This document shows positions 34,986 to 44,043 of a stretch of 64,000 bases of DNA, in pieces (position 1 is the stretch's first letter; every line of letters begins with the position of its first letter). Source of the DNA: Eubacteriales bacterium (GTDB lineage: Bacteria; Bacillota; Clostridia; Oscillospirales; Oscillospiraceae). The notes under the pieces were generated by a model that had not been told where the DNA came from, did not search any database, and was given only the letters and a program-made list of their open reading frames with translations. The stretch lies in assembly GCA_030533415.1 (NCBI GenBank), contig JAUNJE010000005.1, positions 1 to 64,000 of the forward strand, written 5' to 3'. A program made the translations under genes and the position numbers.

Positions 34986-36110
34986 TCAATTCAGCAGCGC
35001 GCCCTCCAGATCCTGCAGCATGTAATCCAGCGCAGTGATGCCGCCTTCAGCCGTATACCATGCGTTGGAGTGCTCCAGAATGACCAGATTGCCGTTCTTG
35101 TAAGCATCGGTGCTCATAACAAGCTCGTTCTCCATAATTTCCTTGGCCAGCTGAGCACCTTCCGTACCGATGGCGGAATCCCGGTCCATAACAAAGATAT
35201 AATCGGGAGCCAGGGAAACAATCAGTTCAAAGGATGCCTCATTTCCGTGTGTGGAAGTTCCGCCGCTGCTCTGACCGCTGCCGCCGCCTTCGCCGCTGCC
35301 ACCCCGGCCGCCTTCGCCGCTGCCGCCCCGGCCGCCTTCACCGCCCTGGCTGCTGGTCTCGGAGACAACACCGTTGCTCAGGTTGTTGAAGCCAATTTCA
35401 CGTCCAATGATGGAGCAGCGTCCGTCATCACCCAGCACGTTAAAGCTGCCGCTGGTGCACATGCCGACAACCGCAGTCTTTCCCTCAGCCGCCGCAGCCA
35501 GAGCCGCAATGCGGGAATCAAAACCGGCCATCTTATCGGCAATCTCATCATCCAGGCCAAAGATGGAAGCGATGGTGGTGGCGATACGGCGGGTGCTCTC
35601 CACTACACCCTCCTCCGTGGTCGTAGCCAGGAAAACCACAGGCGCGATTTCGTTCAAATCATCATAATAGGTGCTCAGGCGGCCGCCGATGAAGATAATG
35701 TCGGGTTCACAGCCCATAACAGCCTCCAAATCGGCCTCCTTGATGTTGCCCAGTATGGCGACGCCATCCTTCTGGGTGTAGGGCATCAGGTAATCCAGCG
35801 TGGTGGTTGCGGTGCCCACCACACGGTCGCCCAGGCCCAGATTGTCAATGGCATCCAGGGCGGCGAAGTCCAGGATCGCAATGCGCTGGGGATTATAGGG
35901 CACTTCGATCTGAACCTCTTCCTTATTGCCGTTCAAAGCCGTGATCGTAACGGTTTCCGGCTCCTGGGGCTGCGTGGTTTCCGGCGCCGAAGTTTCGGCA
36001 CTGACCGCAGCCTCCGTGCCGTTGCTTTCAGCAGGCTGGGAATTGCCCGCACAAGCGGCAAGGCTCAGAACCATAACTGCCGCCAGCAACAGAGAAATCA
36101 CTTTTTTCAT
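34986..36110 (-). CDS. Iron-chelate (siderophore/heme-type) ABC transporter substrate-binding lipoprotein
   Basis: This 374-residue class III binding protein has a lipoprotein signal (MKKVISLLLAAVMVLSLAAC) and a PBP_like fold: RIAILDFAALDAIDNLGLGD, GCEPDIIFIGGRLSTYYDDL and SLAPDYIFVMDRDSAIGTEG. A Gly/Glu/Arg/Ser-rich stretch of about 35 residues interrupts the fold between VVSETSSQ and THGNEASF. ATG 36110 follows AAAGGAG; an upstream extension would disrupt the signal peptide. It is the last gene of the operon, after its ATPase. The exact ligand is not known, perhaps a siderophore or a ferric anion. Confidence 0.9.
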   Translation of the reverse strand: MKKVISLLLAAVMVLSLAACAGNSQPAESNGTEAAVSAETSAPETTQPQEPETVTITALNGNKEEVQIEVPYNPQRIAILDFAALDAIDNLGLGDRVVGTATTTLDYLMPYTQKDGVAILGNIKEADLEAVMGCEPDIIFIGGRLSTYYDDLNEIAPVVFLATTTEEGVVESTRRIATTIASIFGLDDEIADKMAGFDSRIAALAAAAEGKTAVVGMCTSGSFNVLGDDGRCSIIGREIGFNNLSNGVVSETSSQGGEGGRGGSGEGGRGGSGEGGGSGQSSGGTSTHGNEASFELIVSLAPDYIFVMDRDSAIGTEGAQLAKEIMENELVMSTDAYKNGNLVILEHSNAWYTAEGGITALDYMLQDLEGALLN

Positions 36111-36154
36111 TTTTATACTCCTTTCAATAAGTACTGAAAATATTTTGGATGAGA

Positions 36155-36907
36155 TCAATAATAGATGGAAAGGGGCTTTCCCTCAATTTCCATGATCTCA
36201 AAATCCACATTGTAAATTTCGGACAGATTCTCCTTCGTCATTACCTCTTCTACGGTGCCGAACCTGCAGATTTTTCCGTCCTTAAAAGCGCAGATATAAT
36301 CGGAATAAAACGCGGCATAATTGATCTCATGCAGCACCAAAATCACCGTCTTGCCCAGTTCATCACAGAGCCTGCGGACAATTTTCATCATATTGGACGC
36401 GTGATAGATGTCCAGATTGTTGGTCGGCTCGTCCAGCAGGACATATTCCGTATCTTGGGCGATGACCATGGCAATGTAGGCCCGCTGCCTCTGGCCGCCG
36501 GACAGTTCGTCAATAAACTGGTCCTTGACGGCTCCCAGCTCCATATAATCCAGCGCCTTTTGAATGATGGCCTCGTCCTCTGGCGTGACGCGGCCGCCGG
36601 AATAGGGGAAACGGCCAAAGGTCACCAGTTCCTGGACTGTCAGCTTCATCTGGACATTGTTGGTCTGCGTCAGGATTGCCAGCCGCTTGGCCAGCTCCTT
36701 GCTCTTCCATTTGGAAATGTCCTTCCCCTCGAAATCCACCAGGCCGCTGTCCCGGGCAATCAGCCGGGAAATCATGCCCATGACTGTCGATTTGCCCGCG
36801 CCGTTGGGGCCAATGAGGGAAAGCACTTTTCCCTTTGGAATTTCAAAGCTGACGGAATCCACGACGGCCCTTCCGTCGTACTTTTTTGTCAAATCCTTAA
36901 TTTTCAT
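36155..36907 (-). CDS. Iron-chelate ABC transporter ATP-binding protein (FepC/FhuC-like)
   Basis: The 250-residue ATPase has Walker A GPNGAGKSTVMGMISR, the signature ELSGGQRQRAYIAMVIAQDT, Walker B YVLLDEPTNNLDIYH and the switch His in VILVLHEINYAAFYS. The order of motifs and the Q-loop TNNVQMKLTVQELVTFGRFP match the siderophore/B12 importer ATPases. The start ATG 36907 gives MKIKDLTKKYDG behind AGAGG; an upstream frame extends into the permease gene. It lies between the two permease genes and the binding protein. Confidence 0.92.
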   Translation of the reverse strand: MKIKDLTKKYDGRAVVDSVSFEIPKGKVLSLIGPNGAGKSTVMGMISRLIARDSGLVDFEGKDISKWKSKELAKRLAILTQTNNVQMKLTVQELVTFGRFPYSGGRVTPEDEAIIQKALDYMELGAVKDQFIDELSGGQRQRAYIAMVIAQDTEYVLLDEPTNNLDIYHASNMMKIVRRLCDELGKTVILVLHEINYAAFYSDYICAFKDGKICRFGTVEEVMTKENLSEIYNVDFEIMEIEGKPLSIYY

Positions 36908-36909
36908 TC

Positions 36910-37887
36910 TCAAGACCTCTTGGTGCTCAGCAGAAGATACAGGAAGTACGCACCGCCAAATACACTGATAAACACGCTGATGGGGATGGCATAGGAATAG
37001 ATCCGCTCCACAATCAGCTGTCCGCCCACCAGGACCACCATGCCAAACAGGGTGGTTCCCAGGATCAATTGGGTGTGCCGGTAGGTTTTCAGGAGCTGAC
37101 GGGCCAGGTTGGCAATGATCAGGCCCAGGAAGGAAATGGGACCTACCATGGCCGTCGCCACGGCGATGCACAGCGTCACGCCCAGAAGCAGATGGCGGAT
37201 GCACCGGTCGTAATCCACGCCCAGATTGATGGCCTGTTCCTTACCAAGCGTAATAACGTCCAGCAGGGCCAGGTCCTTGCGCAGCACGAAAATGATCACC
37301 GCAAGAACCACCATGGCCAAAACAATGACCTCCGTGTTGATGTTGTTGAAGCTGGCCACCAGGGTCGCCAGCAGGGCGTCATACTCGTTGGGGTCCATGA
37401 CCCGGGTCAGCGTCGTCTGGATGCTGGAGAAGAACGAGGTAAGCACCGTTCCGATCAGCAGGATGTACAGGACATTATGGTGGGTCTTTTCAAACAGGTA
37501 GCTGTAAATGACCGTCGCGACAATGCCCATCAGCATCAGGTCCACCACAAAGGACAAATTGCCGTTGGTGGCCAGCAGGCTGCCGGAGCCTGCCACAAAT
37601 ACCACTGCGGTGTGGATCAGCGTGTACAGGGCGTTCATTCCCAGCAGGCAGGGGGTGACGATGACATTATTGATAATGGACTGGAACACAATGGACGCTC
37701 CGCCGATGGCAAATGCCGTAATCAGCATGGCCGCCAGCTTAGGTGTGCGGATCTTCATGGAATAACGAAATAGCTTTGCATTGCCGAAGTTGACGGAAAT
37801 AAGCATATATCCGGCCGCACACAGCAGGATAAGGGCCGCCAGAATTACCAGCTTCCGTTGATTGGCACGAACTGCGGCATTGTTCAT
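36910..37887 (-). CDS. Iron-chelate ABC transporter permease (FecCD family)
   Basis: This 325-residue FecCD permease has about nine membrane helices. Recognisable family blocks are IGGASIVFQSIINNVIVTPC (near the first coupling region), SLLATNGNLSFVVDLMLMGI and the cytosolic coupling loop GLIIANLARQLLKTYRHTQL. It is the second permease and overlaps the first by four bases (ATGA), so a heterodimeric channel is probable. ATG 37887 follows GGAGGCGTGGAAG. Confidence 0.92.
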   Translation of the reverse strand: MNNAAVRANQRKLVILAALILLCAAGYMLISVNFGNAKLFRYSMKIRTPKLAAMLITAFAIGGASIVFQSIINNVIVTPCLLGMNALYTLIHTAVVFVAGSGSLLATNGNLSFVVDLMLMGIVATVIYSYLFEKTHHNVLYILLIGTVLTSFFSSIQTTLTRVMDPNEYDALLATLVASFNNINTEVIVLAMVVLAVIIFVLRKDLALLDVITLGKEQAINLGVDYDRCIRHLLLGVTLCIAVATAMVGPISFLGLIIANLARQLLKTYRHTQLILGTTLFGMVVLVGGQLIVERIYSYAIPISVFISVFGGAYFLYLLLSTKRS

Positions 37888-38915
37888 GCTTCCACGCCTC
37901 CTTCCATTGTTGAAACATTTGGGCCAGGCTTCCCGCCCAGGCGGACCGCCTTCCGGCCGTGATTCAGCCGGTACAGCAGCATGACGATAAAGACAAGACT
38001 TCCCACGATGCCGATGATCAGCTCAATGGGCAGCTCATAGGGGAAGATCACCACCCGGCCGATCATGTCGCAGACCAGCACAAAGATGGAGCCGAACAGC
38101 GCCGTGTCTATCAGGGCGCCCCGGATCTTATCTCCCTTGAACATGGCCACCAGATTGGGAACAATCAGGCCGATGTAGGAGACGGAACCCACCACTACCA
38201 CCACCGATGCAGTGATCATCGCGGCAATGGTCAGGCCCATAAACAGCACAAAATTGTAGTGAACCCCCAGGTTCTCGGAGAAATCCTTTCCCATACCCAC
38301 AATATTGAAATGGTTGGCATATATAAACGCGATAATAACCAAGGGCACCACCAGGTAGACGATCTCATACCGGCCCCGCAGCACCATGTTGAAATGTCCC
38401 ACCAGCCAGGTAGACAGGGCCTGGGTCATGTCATACTTATAGGCAAAGTAATTGGTAACGCCGCTGATGATATTGCCGAACATGATGCCTACCAGAGGCA
38501 CCATGACAACATCCTTAAACTGGATGCGCTGGATAAACCAGACAAAGATCCACGTGCCCAAAACGGCAAACACAAACGCGAATACCGCCCGTCCCCACAG
38601 GGTGGACCGCGGCATAAACAGCAGGGCCATCAGGATTCCGAACTGCGCCGAGGAAATGGTTGCGCCTGTCGTAGGGGAGACAAATTTATTCATACATAGC
38701 TGCTGCATAATCAGTCCGGCCACACTCATACCCACACCGGTACACAAAATGGCCAAAAGCCGGGGCAGCCGGGAAATCAGAAAAATCTCAATCTGCTCCA
38801 GATCGCCGCTGAACAGATTGGCCGGATCTATATCAAGCACACCGATGAACAGCGACCAGACCGACAGTACCGCCAGCAAAATGATCAGCAGAACCGTAGA
38901 TGTGTATCTTTTAAT
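37884..38915 (-). CDS. Iron-chelate ABC transporter permease (FecCD family), probable ATT start
   Basis: This permease, first in its operon, has about nine helices (residues 1-343 as called). Family blocks are RLPRLLAILCTGVGMSVAGL, MQQLCMNKFVSPTTGATISS and VGSVSYIGLIVPNLVAMFKG. A strong AAAGGGGG ribosome site lies 7 bases before an ATT codon at 38913-38915, which would give MKRYTSTVLLIILLAVLSVW, a typical FecCD N-terminus. ATG 38978 is in frame but has no ribosome site and sits in a dyad. ATT starts are rare (known for infC), so 38915 is a proposal. Confidence 0.85.
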   Translation of the reverse strand: MKRYTSTVLLIILLAVLSVWSLFIGVLDIDPANLFSGDLEQIEIFLISRLPRLLAILCTGVGMSVAGLIMQQLCMNKFVSPTTGATISSAQFGILMALLFMPRSTLWGRAVFAFVFAVLGTWIFVWFIQRIQFKDVVMVPLVGIMFGNIISGVTNYFAYKYDMTQALSTWLVGHFNMVLRGRYEIVYLVVPLVIIAFIYANHFNIVGMGKDFSENLGVHYNFVLFMGLTIAAMITASVVVVVGSVSYIGLIVPNLVAMFKGDKIRGALIDTALFGSIFVLVCDMIGRVVIFPYELPIELIIGIVGSLVFIVMLLYRLNHGRKAVRLGGKPGPNVSTMEGGVEA

Positions 38916-38979
38916 GGTGATACCCCCTTTATATTGAGAACGCACTGTCACCGGCTTCCACCGGTACGGCGCGTCCATT

Positions 38980-38997
38980 GGTTAGCACCGTCTAACC
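38980..38997 (-). promoter_or_regulatory. Inverted repeat upstream of the iron-chelate permease gene
   Basis: The halves GGTTAG and CTAACC are separated by six bases, directly before the ribosome-site region of the first permease. It resembles half-sites of iron regulators, although the classical DtxR/IdeR spacing is one base. It is a candidate operator. Confidence 0.45.
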
Positions 38998-39098
38998 TTT
39001 CTGTTAAAGAAAGACGCCTGTAACAGCGACTGCATTACGATAACATATCCGCCCCATAGTCTCTACTCCCATCGGACCTTTTTCTGCTCCAATTGGAC

Positions 39099-39128
39099 AA
39101 AAACGCCCCGGCACTGCGGTGCCGGGGC
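39099..39128 (-). terminator. Hairpin with T-run downstream of the araC-type gene
   Basis: The 10-bp stem GCCCCGGCAC / GTGCCGGGGC (39105-39128, loop TGCG) is followed on the minus strand by a T-run. An almost identical hairpin (loop TTCG) lies at 39392-39415 on the other side of the repeat element. Confidence 0.7.
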
Positions 39129-39129
39129 A

Positions 39130-39390
39130 CAGAGTGTCGAAAAAGCAAGTTGGAACGTAGAAGTTTACCAATTTGCATTGCACCAAAGCCTCCCTTGTGC
39201 AAAGGGAGGTGGGGCGGCGCAAGCCGCCTCGGAGGGATTGTGCAGTGGAATGTTACGAATTCGCATTGGACTTCGGCGAAAAGGAAACATTTTACCGCGT
39301 CAATCCCTCAGTCACGCTGTTCGCGTGACAGCTCCCTTTGCACAAGGGAGCCTTGGGCGCTCCCGCGCCAGAGGGTTTATCGACAGTCTG
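39130..39390. repeat. MITE-like intergenic element, subfamily 1, copy A (261 bp)
   Basis: The ends are CAGAGTGTCGA and TCGACAGTCTG, imperfect terminal inverted repeats. Inside are the modules CCTCCCTTGTGCAAAGGGAGG and GCTCCCTTTGCACAAGGGAG facing opposite ways, and the core includes TTCGCATTGGACTTCGGCGA. A second copy with the same ends in inverse orientation is at 62850-63134. No gene is contained. Confidence 0.8.
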
Positions 39391-39455
39391 CGCCCCGGCA
39401 CTTCGGTGCCGGGGCACATGTCATTTGTGACCATGCTTCAGAATCATGATTCTGC

Positions 39456-40421
39456 TTATGTGTTCGAATTGCTTTGTAGCCGGTACTGCATCGGCGTCTG
39501 CCCCAATACCGTCTGGAACGTGCCGGAGAACTTGCTGGCGTTGGAATACCCAAACTGTCCAGCAATATCCATTACCGTCCTGTCCGTTTCCCTGAGAAGC
39601 ACTGCTGCCCTGCGCATCTTTTCCTCACGGGCAAAGGTCTGGACAGATGTGCCGTATACCCCACGAAAACTGGTTTTGAGCTGGGTAGGCGATGTGCCGA
39701 AGCGTTTTGCCAGTTCCGCAATGGTAATGTGTTCGCGCAAATGCTCACATAGATACTGGCCGACATTTTTCGCCAGCGTGACCTGGCTTTGGGTGTACCG
39801 GCGGGGCAGCACCTTATCCTGTTCCATATCCAAGCCCGTCAAAAATAGCAGCAGCTCCAAAACCTTGACCTTCAGATAGCCCCTTTTGACCGACTCCGGA
39901 ACGTCATACAGCTCCGAAAAGATGTGCTCGATGCTGGGCAGCTTCCGCAGGATAAAGCAGTCCTGCCCCGGCAAGCAGAATTTTCGGCGCAGTGCATCCG
40001 GCCGGACATCCACATCCTCCAGCAGGCAGTTCAGGCACCGGGGGGTCTGCTCCAGGTCAATCACAACATTCAGCCCGCAATAATGTCCCGACGGAAACAC
40101 CACCTCATGCTCCGACAGATCCGTACTGCGTATGGCAATGTCTCCCTGGGATACATAATAAAACGTCTGCTCCGATTCACACTCCATGCGGCCTTCCCGG
40201 CAATGCTCAATTTCCAGAATATTGCGGTAAGGACATTCCAGCTGAAAATCATACCTTGACAAGCGGATATCCTTATAGAGCAGTTCGATGCCTGGAAACA
40301 CCTTATGGCAGGTGATCTCCATGCTTCCCCACTCATTTTCCCCCCGGTATACCACGCATTCTTCCGTTTTTTGGATTGTATTTAAGTAAGTTTCATAGGA
40401 TTTTGGATTTTTGTTTTTCAC
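39456..40421 (-). CDS. AraC family transcriptional regulator
   Basis: The 321-residue regulator has an N-terminal ligand-type domain (residues ~1-210) with two Cys in RCLNCLLEDV, and a C-terminal double helix-turn-helix: HITIAELAKRFGTSPTQLKT and TVMDIAGQFGYSNASKFSGT, ending FQTVLGQTPMQYRLQS. The N-terminal part resembles PchR-like regulators of iron-chelate transport by position rather than clear motif. The gene is transcribed toward the iron-chelate operon, which lies downstream on the same strand past a repeat element. It is a candidate activator for that operon. Confidence 0.85.
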   Translation of the reverse strand: MKNKNPKSYETYLNTIQKTEECVVYRGENEWGSMEITCHKVFPGIELLYKDIRLSRYDFQLECPYRNILEIEHCREGRMECESEQTFYYVSQGDIAIRSTDLSEHEVVFPSGHYCGLNVVIDLEQTPRCLNCLLEDVDVRPDALRRKFCLPGQDCFILRKLPSIEHIFSELYDVPESVKRGYLKVKVLELLLFLTGLDMEQDKVLPRRYTQSQVTLAKNVGQYLCEHLREHITIAELAKRFGTSPTQLKTSFRGVYGTSVQTFAREEKMRRAAVLLRETDRTVMDIAGQFGYSNASKFSGTFQTVLGQTPMQYRLQSNSNT

Positions 40422-40573
40422 GTTTCTTTTCCTTTGCCCGACTCCCGGTCCGGGAATTCTGCTTTGCCGTTTGGCTTTATTCTACGCATTTTTCAGCAGG
40501 TTTGCCTACCGCTGTTTGCTGCCATTTTACCACATTTATTGAAATTCGTCCAGCCTTTCCGTCGGCATCTGCG

Positions 40574-40610
40574 AAAAAACGCCGTCATCCCGGCAAGCGG
40601 GATGGCGGCG
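40574..40610 (-). terminator. Terminator of the copper operon
   Basis: The stem CGCCGTCATCCCG / CGGGATGGCGGCG (with one mismatch; 5-base loop) is followed on the minus strand by GTTTTTTCGC. Confidence 0.88.
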
Positions 40611-40659
40611 CTGTCATTTTCATTGTTTTCGGGATGGAAAATACGGAATGTCAAATAAA

Positions 40660-40869
40660 TTACCGGATGTCCTTAACGGTATAGTCCTGATCCTCCACGG
40701 CCTTTTTCAGCGCCGCATCGGAAACCTCCGCCTTCAATGTTACAACCGCGGTACCCGCCTCATGGCTGACCACGGCCTGCTCCACCTCCGGCAGCGCTTC
40801 CAGGGCCTTCTTGACGGTGGCCTCGCAATGGCCGCACATCATGCCCTCGATTTTCAGTGTTTTTTCCAT
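40660..40869 (-). CDS. Possible internal start producing a free CopZ-like copper chaperone
   Basis: Within copA, in frame, an ATG at 40867-40869 opens a 69-residue heavy-metal-associated domain ([20 protein letters not shown] onward). AAAGGAGA sits at 40878-40885, 8 bases upstream, a normal ribosome site. Two products from one frame, CopA-CopZ and CopZ alone, are therefore possible. It could also be only a relic of a former separate copZ gene fused by loss of the copA stop codon. Evidence is sequence layout only. Confidence 0.5.
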   Translation of the reverse strand: MEKTLKIEGMMCGHCEATVKKALEALPEVEQAVVSHEAGTAVVTLKAEVSDAALKKAVEDQDYTVKDIR

Positions 40870-43173
40870 GGATTTTGTCTCCTTTGTGTGCTTGGTTTTG
40901 ATCTTTTTGTCCTTCGACGCATTGCGCATGTCAAACAGGTTCAGCCGCAGGGCATTGGAAACCACGCAGAAGCTGCTCAGGCTCATGGCCGCCGCGCCGA
41001 ACATGGGATTCAGCGTCAGCCCCAGGGGGATGAAAATACCCGCCGCCAGGGGGATGCCGATGGTGTTATAGAAAAACGCCCAGAACAGATTCTCGTGGAT
41101 ATTGCGCAGCGTGGCCCGGCTCAGGCGGATAGCCGCAGGGACATCCGACAGGCGGCTCTTCATCAGCACCACATCCGCCGCGTCCACAGCCACATCCGCA
41201 CCGGCGCCGATGGCAATGCCAATGTTGGCGCGGGTCAGGGCCGGGGCGTCGTTGATGCCATCACCTACCATGGCCACCTTCCCCTTGCCCATCAGGGAAC
41301 GGATAACGCTCTCTTTTCCGTCGGGCAGAACCCCGGCAATGACCTCGTCCACGCCGGCCTGTTTGCCAATGGCTTTGGCGGTGCGCTCGTTGTCGCCGGT
41401 GAGCATGACCACATGGATGCCCATGTTCTGCATTTCCCGCACGGCCTGGGGGCTGTCCTGCTTAATGACGTCCGCCACGGCAATGATGCCGGCAAGCTTC
41501 CCGTCCCGGCTGAAGAACAGCGGCGTCTTGCCCTGCTCCGCCAGCTGCTCTGCCTGGCTTTTGACTTCCTCCGGGATGCCGGCCTGGGTGCTGATGAAGT
41601 TCAAATTGCCGCCGCTTAAGGTCTCTCCATTCCAAAGGGCGGTCAGGCCGTTGCCGGGCAAAGCCCGGAAGTCCGAAACCTCTTCCTCCGGCACGCCCCG
41701 CTCCTGCGCCTTTTGTAGAACTGCCCGGGCCAGGGGATGCTCGCTTTTCTTTTCCAGGGCATAGGCCAGCCGCAGCAGCTCCGCCTCGCTGACGCCGGAA
41801 GCGGGCAGAATATCCGTCACCTTGGGTTCGCCGCTGGTGATGGTGCCGGTCTTATCCAGGGCAACGATCTCCACCTTGCCGGTCTCCTCCAGGGATACGG
41901 CGGTCTTGAACAGAATGCCATTCTTGGCACCCATGCCGTTGCCTACCATGATGGCGACGGGAGTGGCAAGTCCCAGGGCGCAGGGACAGCTGATGACCAA
42001 CACGGAAATGCCCCGGGCCAGGGCAAAGCCCACGCCCCTGCCCAGCAGCAGCCAGGCAATGGTGGTAACGATGGCGATGGCAATGACGGCGGGCACAAAT
42101 ACGCCGGAAACCTTATCCGCGATTTTGGCGATGGGCGCCTTGGTAGCCGCCGCGTCGCTGACCATCTGGATGATTTGGGACAGTGTGGTGTCTTCGCCCA
42201 CCCGGGTGGCCTGGCACCGAATAAAGCCGGACTGGTTCAGCGTGGCGGCGGAAACGGTATCTCCTGCCGCCTTGTCCACCGGGATGCTTTCGCCGGTCAG
42301 CGCCGATTCATTGACCGCACTGCTGCCTTCCAGGACGACACCGTCCACAGGGATGTTTTCGCCGGGACGAACCACGAAAAGATCGCCCTGGCGCACCTGC
42401 TCAATGGAGACCTCCGCCTCCGCACCGTCCCGCACCACTGTGGCTATCTTGGGCGCCAGCTTCATCAGGCCCTTCAGGGCATCGGTGGTCTTGCCCTTGG
42501 AATGGGCCTCCAGCATCTTGCCCACGGTGATCAGGGTCAAGATCATGCCCGCCGACTCAAAATAGAACTCCATCATATACATCATGACAGCGTCCATATC
42601 GCCCTTTACCTGGGCGCCGGTCATGGCGAACAGGGCATAGGTGCTGTAAACAAAGGCCGCCGTGGAGCCAAGTGCCACCAGGGTGTCCATATTGGGCGCC
42701 CGGTGCCACAGGCTCTTAAAGCCGCTGATGAAGAATTTCTGGTTGATGACCATGATAATGACCGTCAGCAGCAGCTGCGTCAGCCCCATGGCCACATGGT
42801 TTCCGTCATAGAAAGACGGCAGGGGCCAGCCCCACATCATATGGCCCATGGAGAAATACATCAAAACCAACAGAAATCCCACAGACCACAGCAGGCGCCG
42901 CTTCAGTACCGGCGTATCCCGGTCCTTCAGCGCGTCCTCCGCTCCGGCGGGACCGGAAGCCTTCGCCTGCGCCGCACCCTTTTCGGAAGCGCCATACCCG
43001 GCATTCTCCACGGCGGCAATGACCTCTTGGGGAGAGGCCGTTCCCTCCACGCCCATGGAATTGGTCAGCAGGCTGACGGAGCAGGAAGTCACCCCCGGCA
43101 CCTTGGATACGGCTTTTTCCACTCTGGCACTGCAAGCCGCACAGCTCATGCCAGTCACATTGTATTGCTTCAT
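40660..43173 (-). CDS. copA: Copper-translocating P1B-type ATPase with C-terminal CopZ-like domain
   Basis: The 837-residue protein exports Cu(I). Residues 1-70 are a heavy-metal-associated domain ([20 protein letters not shown]). Eight membrane helices follow, with the CPC site [11 protein letters not shown], the phosphorylation site [11 protein letters not shown] and the hinge [10 protein letters not shown]. The TGES motif is [11 protein letters not shown]. After the last helix ([12 protein letters not shown]) a Lys-rich linker leads to a second such domain with GMMCGHC (residues ~769-837), identical in layout to the chaperone CopZ. A ribosome site and ATG lie at the start of that domain. 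It follows csoR and the HMA protein in one operon. Confidence 0.95.
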   Translation of the reverse strand: MKQYNVTGMSCAACSARVEKAVSKVPGVTSCSVSLLTNSMGVEGTASPQEVIAAVENAGYGASEKGAAQAKASGPAGAEDALKDRDTPVLKRRLLWSVGFLLVLMYFSMGHMMWGWPLPSFYDGNHVAMGLTQLLLTVIIMVINQKFFISGFKSLWHRAPNMDTLVALGSTAAFVYSTYALFAMTGAQVKGDMDAVMMYMMEFYFESAGMILTLITVGKMLEAHSKGKTTDALKGLMKLAPKIATVVRDGAEAEVSIEQVRQGDLFVVRPGENIPVDGVVLEGSSAVNESALTGESIPVDKAAGDTVSAATLNQSGFIRCQATRVGEDTTLSQIIQMVSDAAATKAPIAKIADKVSGVFVPAVIAIAIVTTIAWLLLGRGVGFALARGISVLVISCPCALGLATPVAIMVGNGMGAKNGILFKTAVSLEETGKVEIVALDKTGTITSGEPKVTDILPASGVSEAELLRLAYALEKKSEHPLARAVLQKAQERGVPEEEVSDFRALPGNGLTALWNGETLSGGNLNFISTQAGIPEEVKSQAEQLAEQGKTPLFFSRDGKLAGIIAVADVIKQDSPQAVREMQNMGIHVVMLTGDNERTAKAIGKQAGVDEVIAGVLPDGKESVIRSLMGKGKVAMVGDGINDAPALTRANIGIAIGAGADVAVDAADVVLMKSRLSDVPAAIRLSRATLRNIHENLFWAFFYNTIGIPLAAGIFIPLGLTLNPMFGAAAMSLSSFCVVSNALRLNLFDMRNASKDKKIKTKHTKETKSMEKTLKIEGMMCGHCEATVKKALEALPEVEQAVVSHEAGTAVVTLKAEVSDAALKKAVEDQDYTVKDIR

Positions 43174-43175
43174 TG

Positions 43176-43541
43176 CTACCTCCCCAGTTCGATGCCCGTC
43201 ACCTGGTAATCTCCCGCTTCCACGGCGGCTTTCAGTTCCTCATCGCTGATTTCACGGCTCATAGAGACAACGGCGGTTTTCTTTTTCAGATCCACCCGCG
43301 CGGCCGCGCCGTCCAGCTCATTGATCTGCCGCTCTACACGGTTTTTGCAGTGCTCACAGTGCATCCCTTCGATATGGATGACCTTTACCGCTACCACAGG
43401 TTCAGAAAGCTTCTTTTTCTTTGTTTTGACCTCTCCGCCGCCTCCGCAGCAGCCGCCTTCTCCCTTGAAATGCTTCCGGCTGGAATACAGCGCCAGAACA
43501 ATGACTACCAGAAGAATCCCGACTATAATATAGTTTTCCAT
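43176..43541 (-). CDS. Membrane-tethered heavy-metal-associated (HMA) domain protein
   Basis: The 121-residue protein begins with a membrane helix ([20 protein letters not shown]), then a Lys/Gly/Cys linker with GGCCGGGG, and an HMA domain ([20 protein letters not shown]) that would bind Cu(I) through Cys-x-x-Cys. It could pass copper to CopA or hold it in the membrane zone. The ATG at 43541 follows AGGAG with 8 bases between; a GTG nine bases upstream is less likely. It lies between csoR (11 bases upstream) and copA (2 bases downstream). Confidence 0.85.
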   Translation of the reverse strand: MENYIIVGILLVVIVLALYSSRKHFKGEGGCCGGGGEVKTKKKKLSEPVVAVKVIHIEGMHCEHCKNRVERQINELDGAAARVDLKKKTAVVSMSREISDEELKAAVEAGDYQVTGIELGR

Positions 43542-43552
43542 TTTTCCCACTC

Positions 43553-43855
43553 CTATTTCATTAATTTTTGTAAAATCGCAACCAATTCATCAATTGTCTC
43601 GTCCTTACCGTCCCGGATGTCCCGGGCCACGCAGGTGTGGATATGCTGGGACAGCAACTCCTTATTAAAGGCGTTGAGCGCCGCGGTCACCGCGGCGACC
43701 TGGGCCAGGATGTCCGTGCAGTATGCGTTTTTCTCCACCATGCCCCGGATGCCCCTTACCTGTCCTTCAATGCGGTTTAAGCGGTGAACCAGGCTCTTAT
43801 ATTCCTCTTCTGTGCGCTGCTTCGTTTTCTGGCAGCAGCATTCCTGATTTTCCAT
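43553..43855 (-). CDS. csoR: CsoR family copper-sensing repressor
   Basis: The 100-residue helical repressor matches CsoR: HRLNRIEGQVRGIRGMVEKN, then Cys in YCTDILAQVAAV, and HIHTCVARDI with His and Cys, the Cys-His-Cys copper site. The N-terminus also has an ECCCQ cluster, unusual but seen in relatives. It opens the csoR-HMA-copA operon and two CsoR-type dyads overlap its promoter, so it should release DNA when Cu(I) binds. Other family members sense Ni, sulfide or formaldehyde, but the neighbours favour copper. Confidence 0.93.
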   Translation of the reverse strand: MENQECCCQKTKQRTEEEYKSLVHRLNRIEGQVRGIRGMVEKNAYCTDILAQVAAVTAALNAFNKELLSQHIHTCVARDIRDGKDETIDELVAILQKLMK

Positions 43856-43877
43856 GGCAGGCTCCCTTCAAATGCAA

Positions 43878-43928
43878 GATACCCCACAGGGGTATCTTTA
43901 CTATATACCCCTGTGGGGTATTTGTCAA
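43878..43928 (-). promoter_or_regulatory. csoR promoter with two CsoR-type operators
   Basis: On the minus strand TTGACA (43923-43928) and a TATAGT box are 17 bases apart. One dyad ATACCCC-TG-T-GGGGTAT fills the spacer (43905-43921), and a second, GATACCCC/GGGGTATC, lies at 43878-43896 downstream. Confidence 0.9.
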
Positions 43929-44043
43929 TACCCATTTGTCAAAAAACATACGGAAGGCACCATGCGGATTTCATCGACCCGTCTCATTATGATCTTCCTA
44001 TTAAAAAGCTCCATTCTAACGAATGAAACTTTTTAATGGAATA

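Noticed and set aside
38980..38997. Classical DtxR/IdeR box
   Set aside because: The half-sites are similar but the spacing is six bases instead of one, so it is kept only as a candidate operator.
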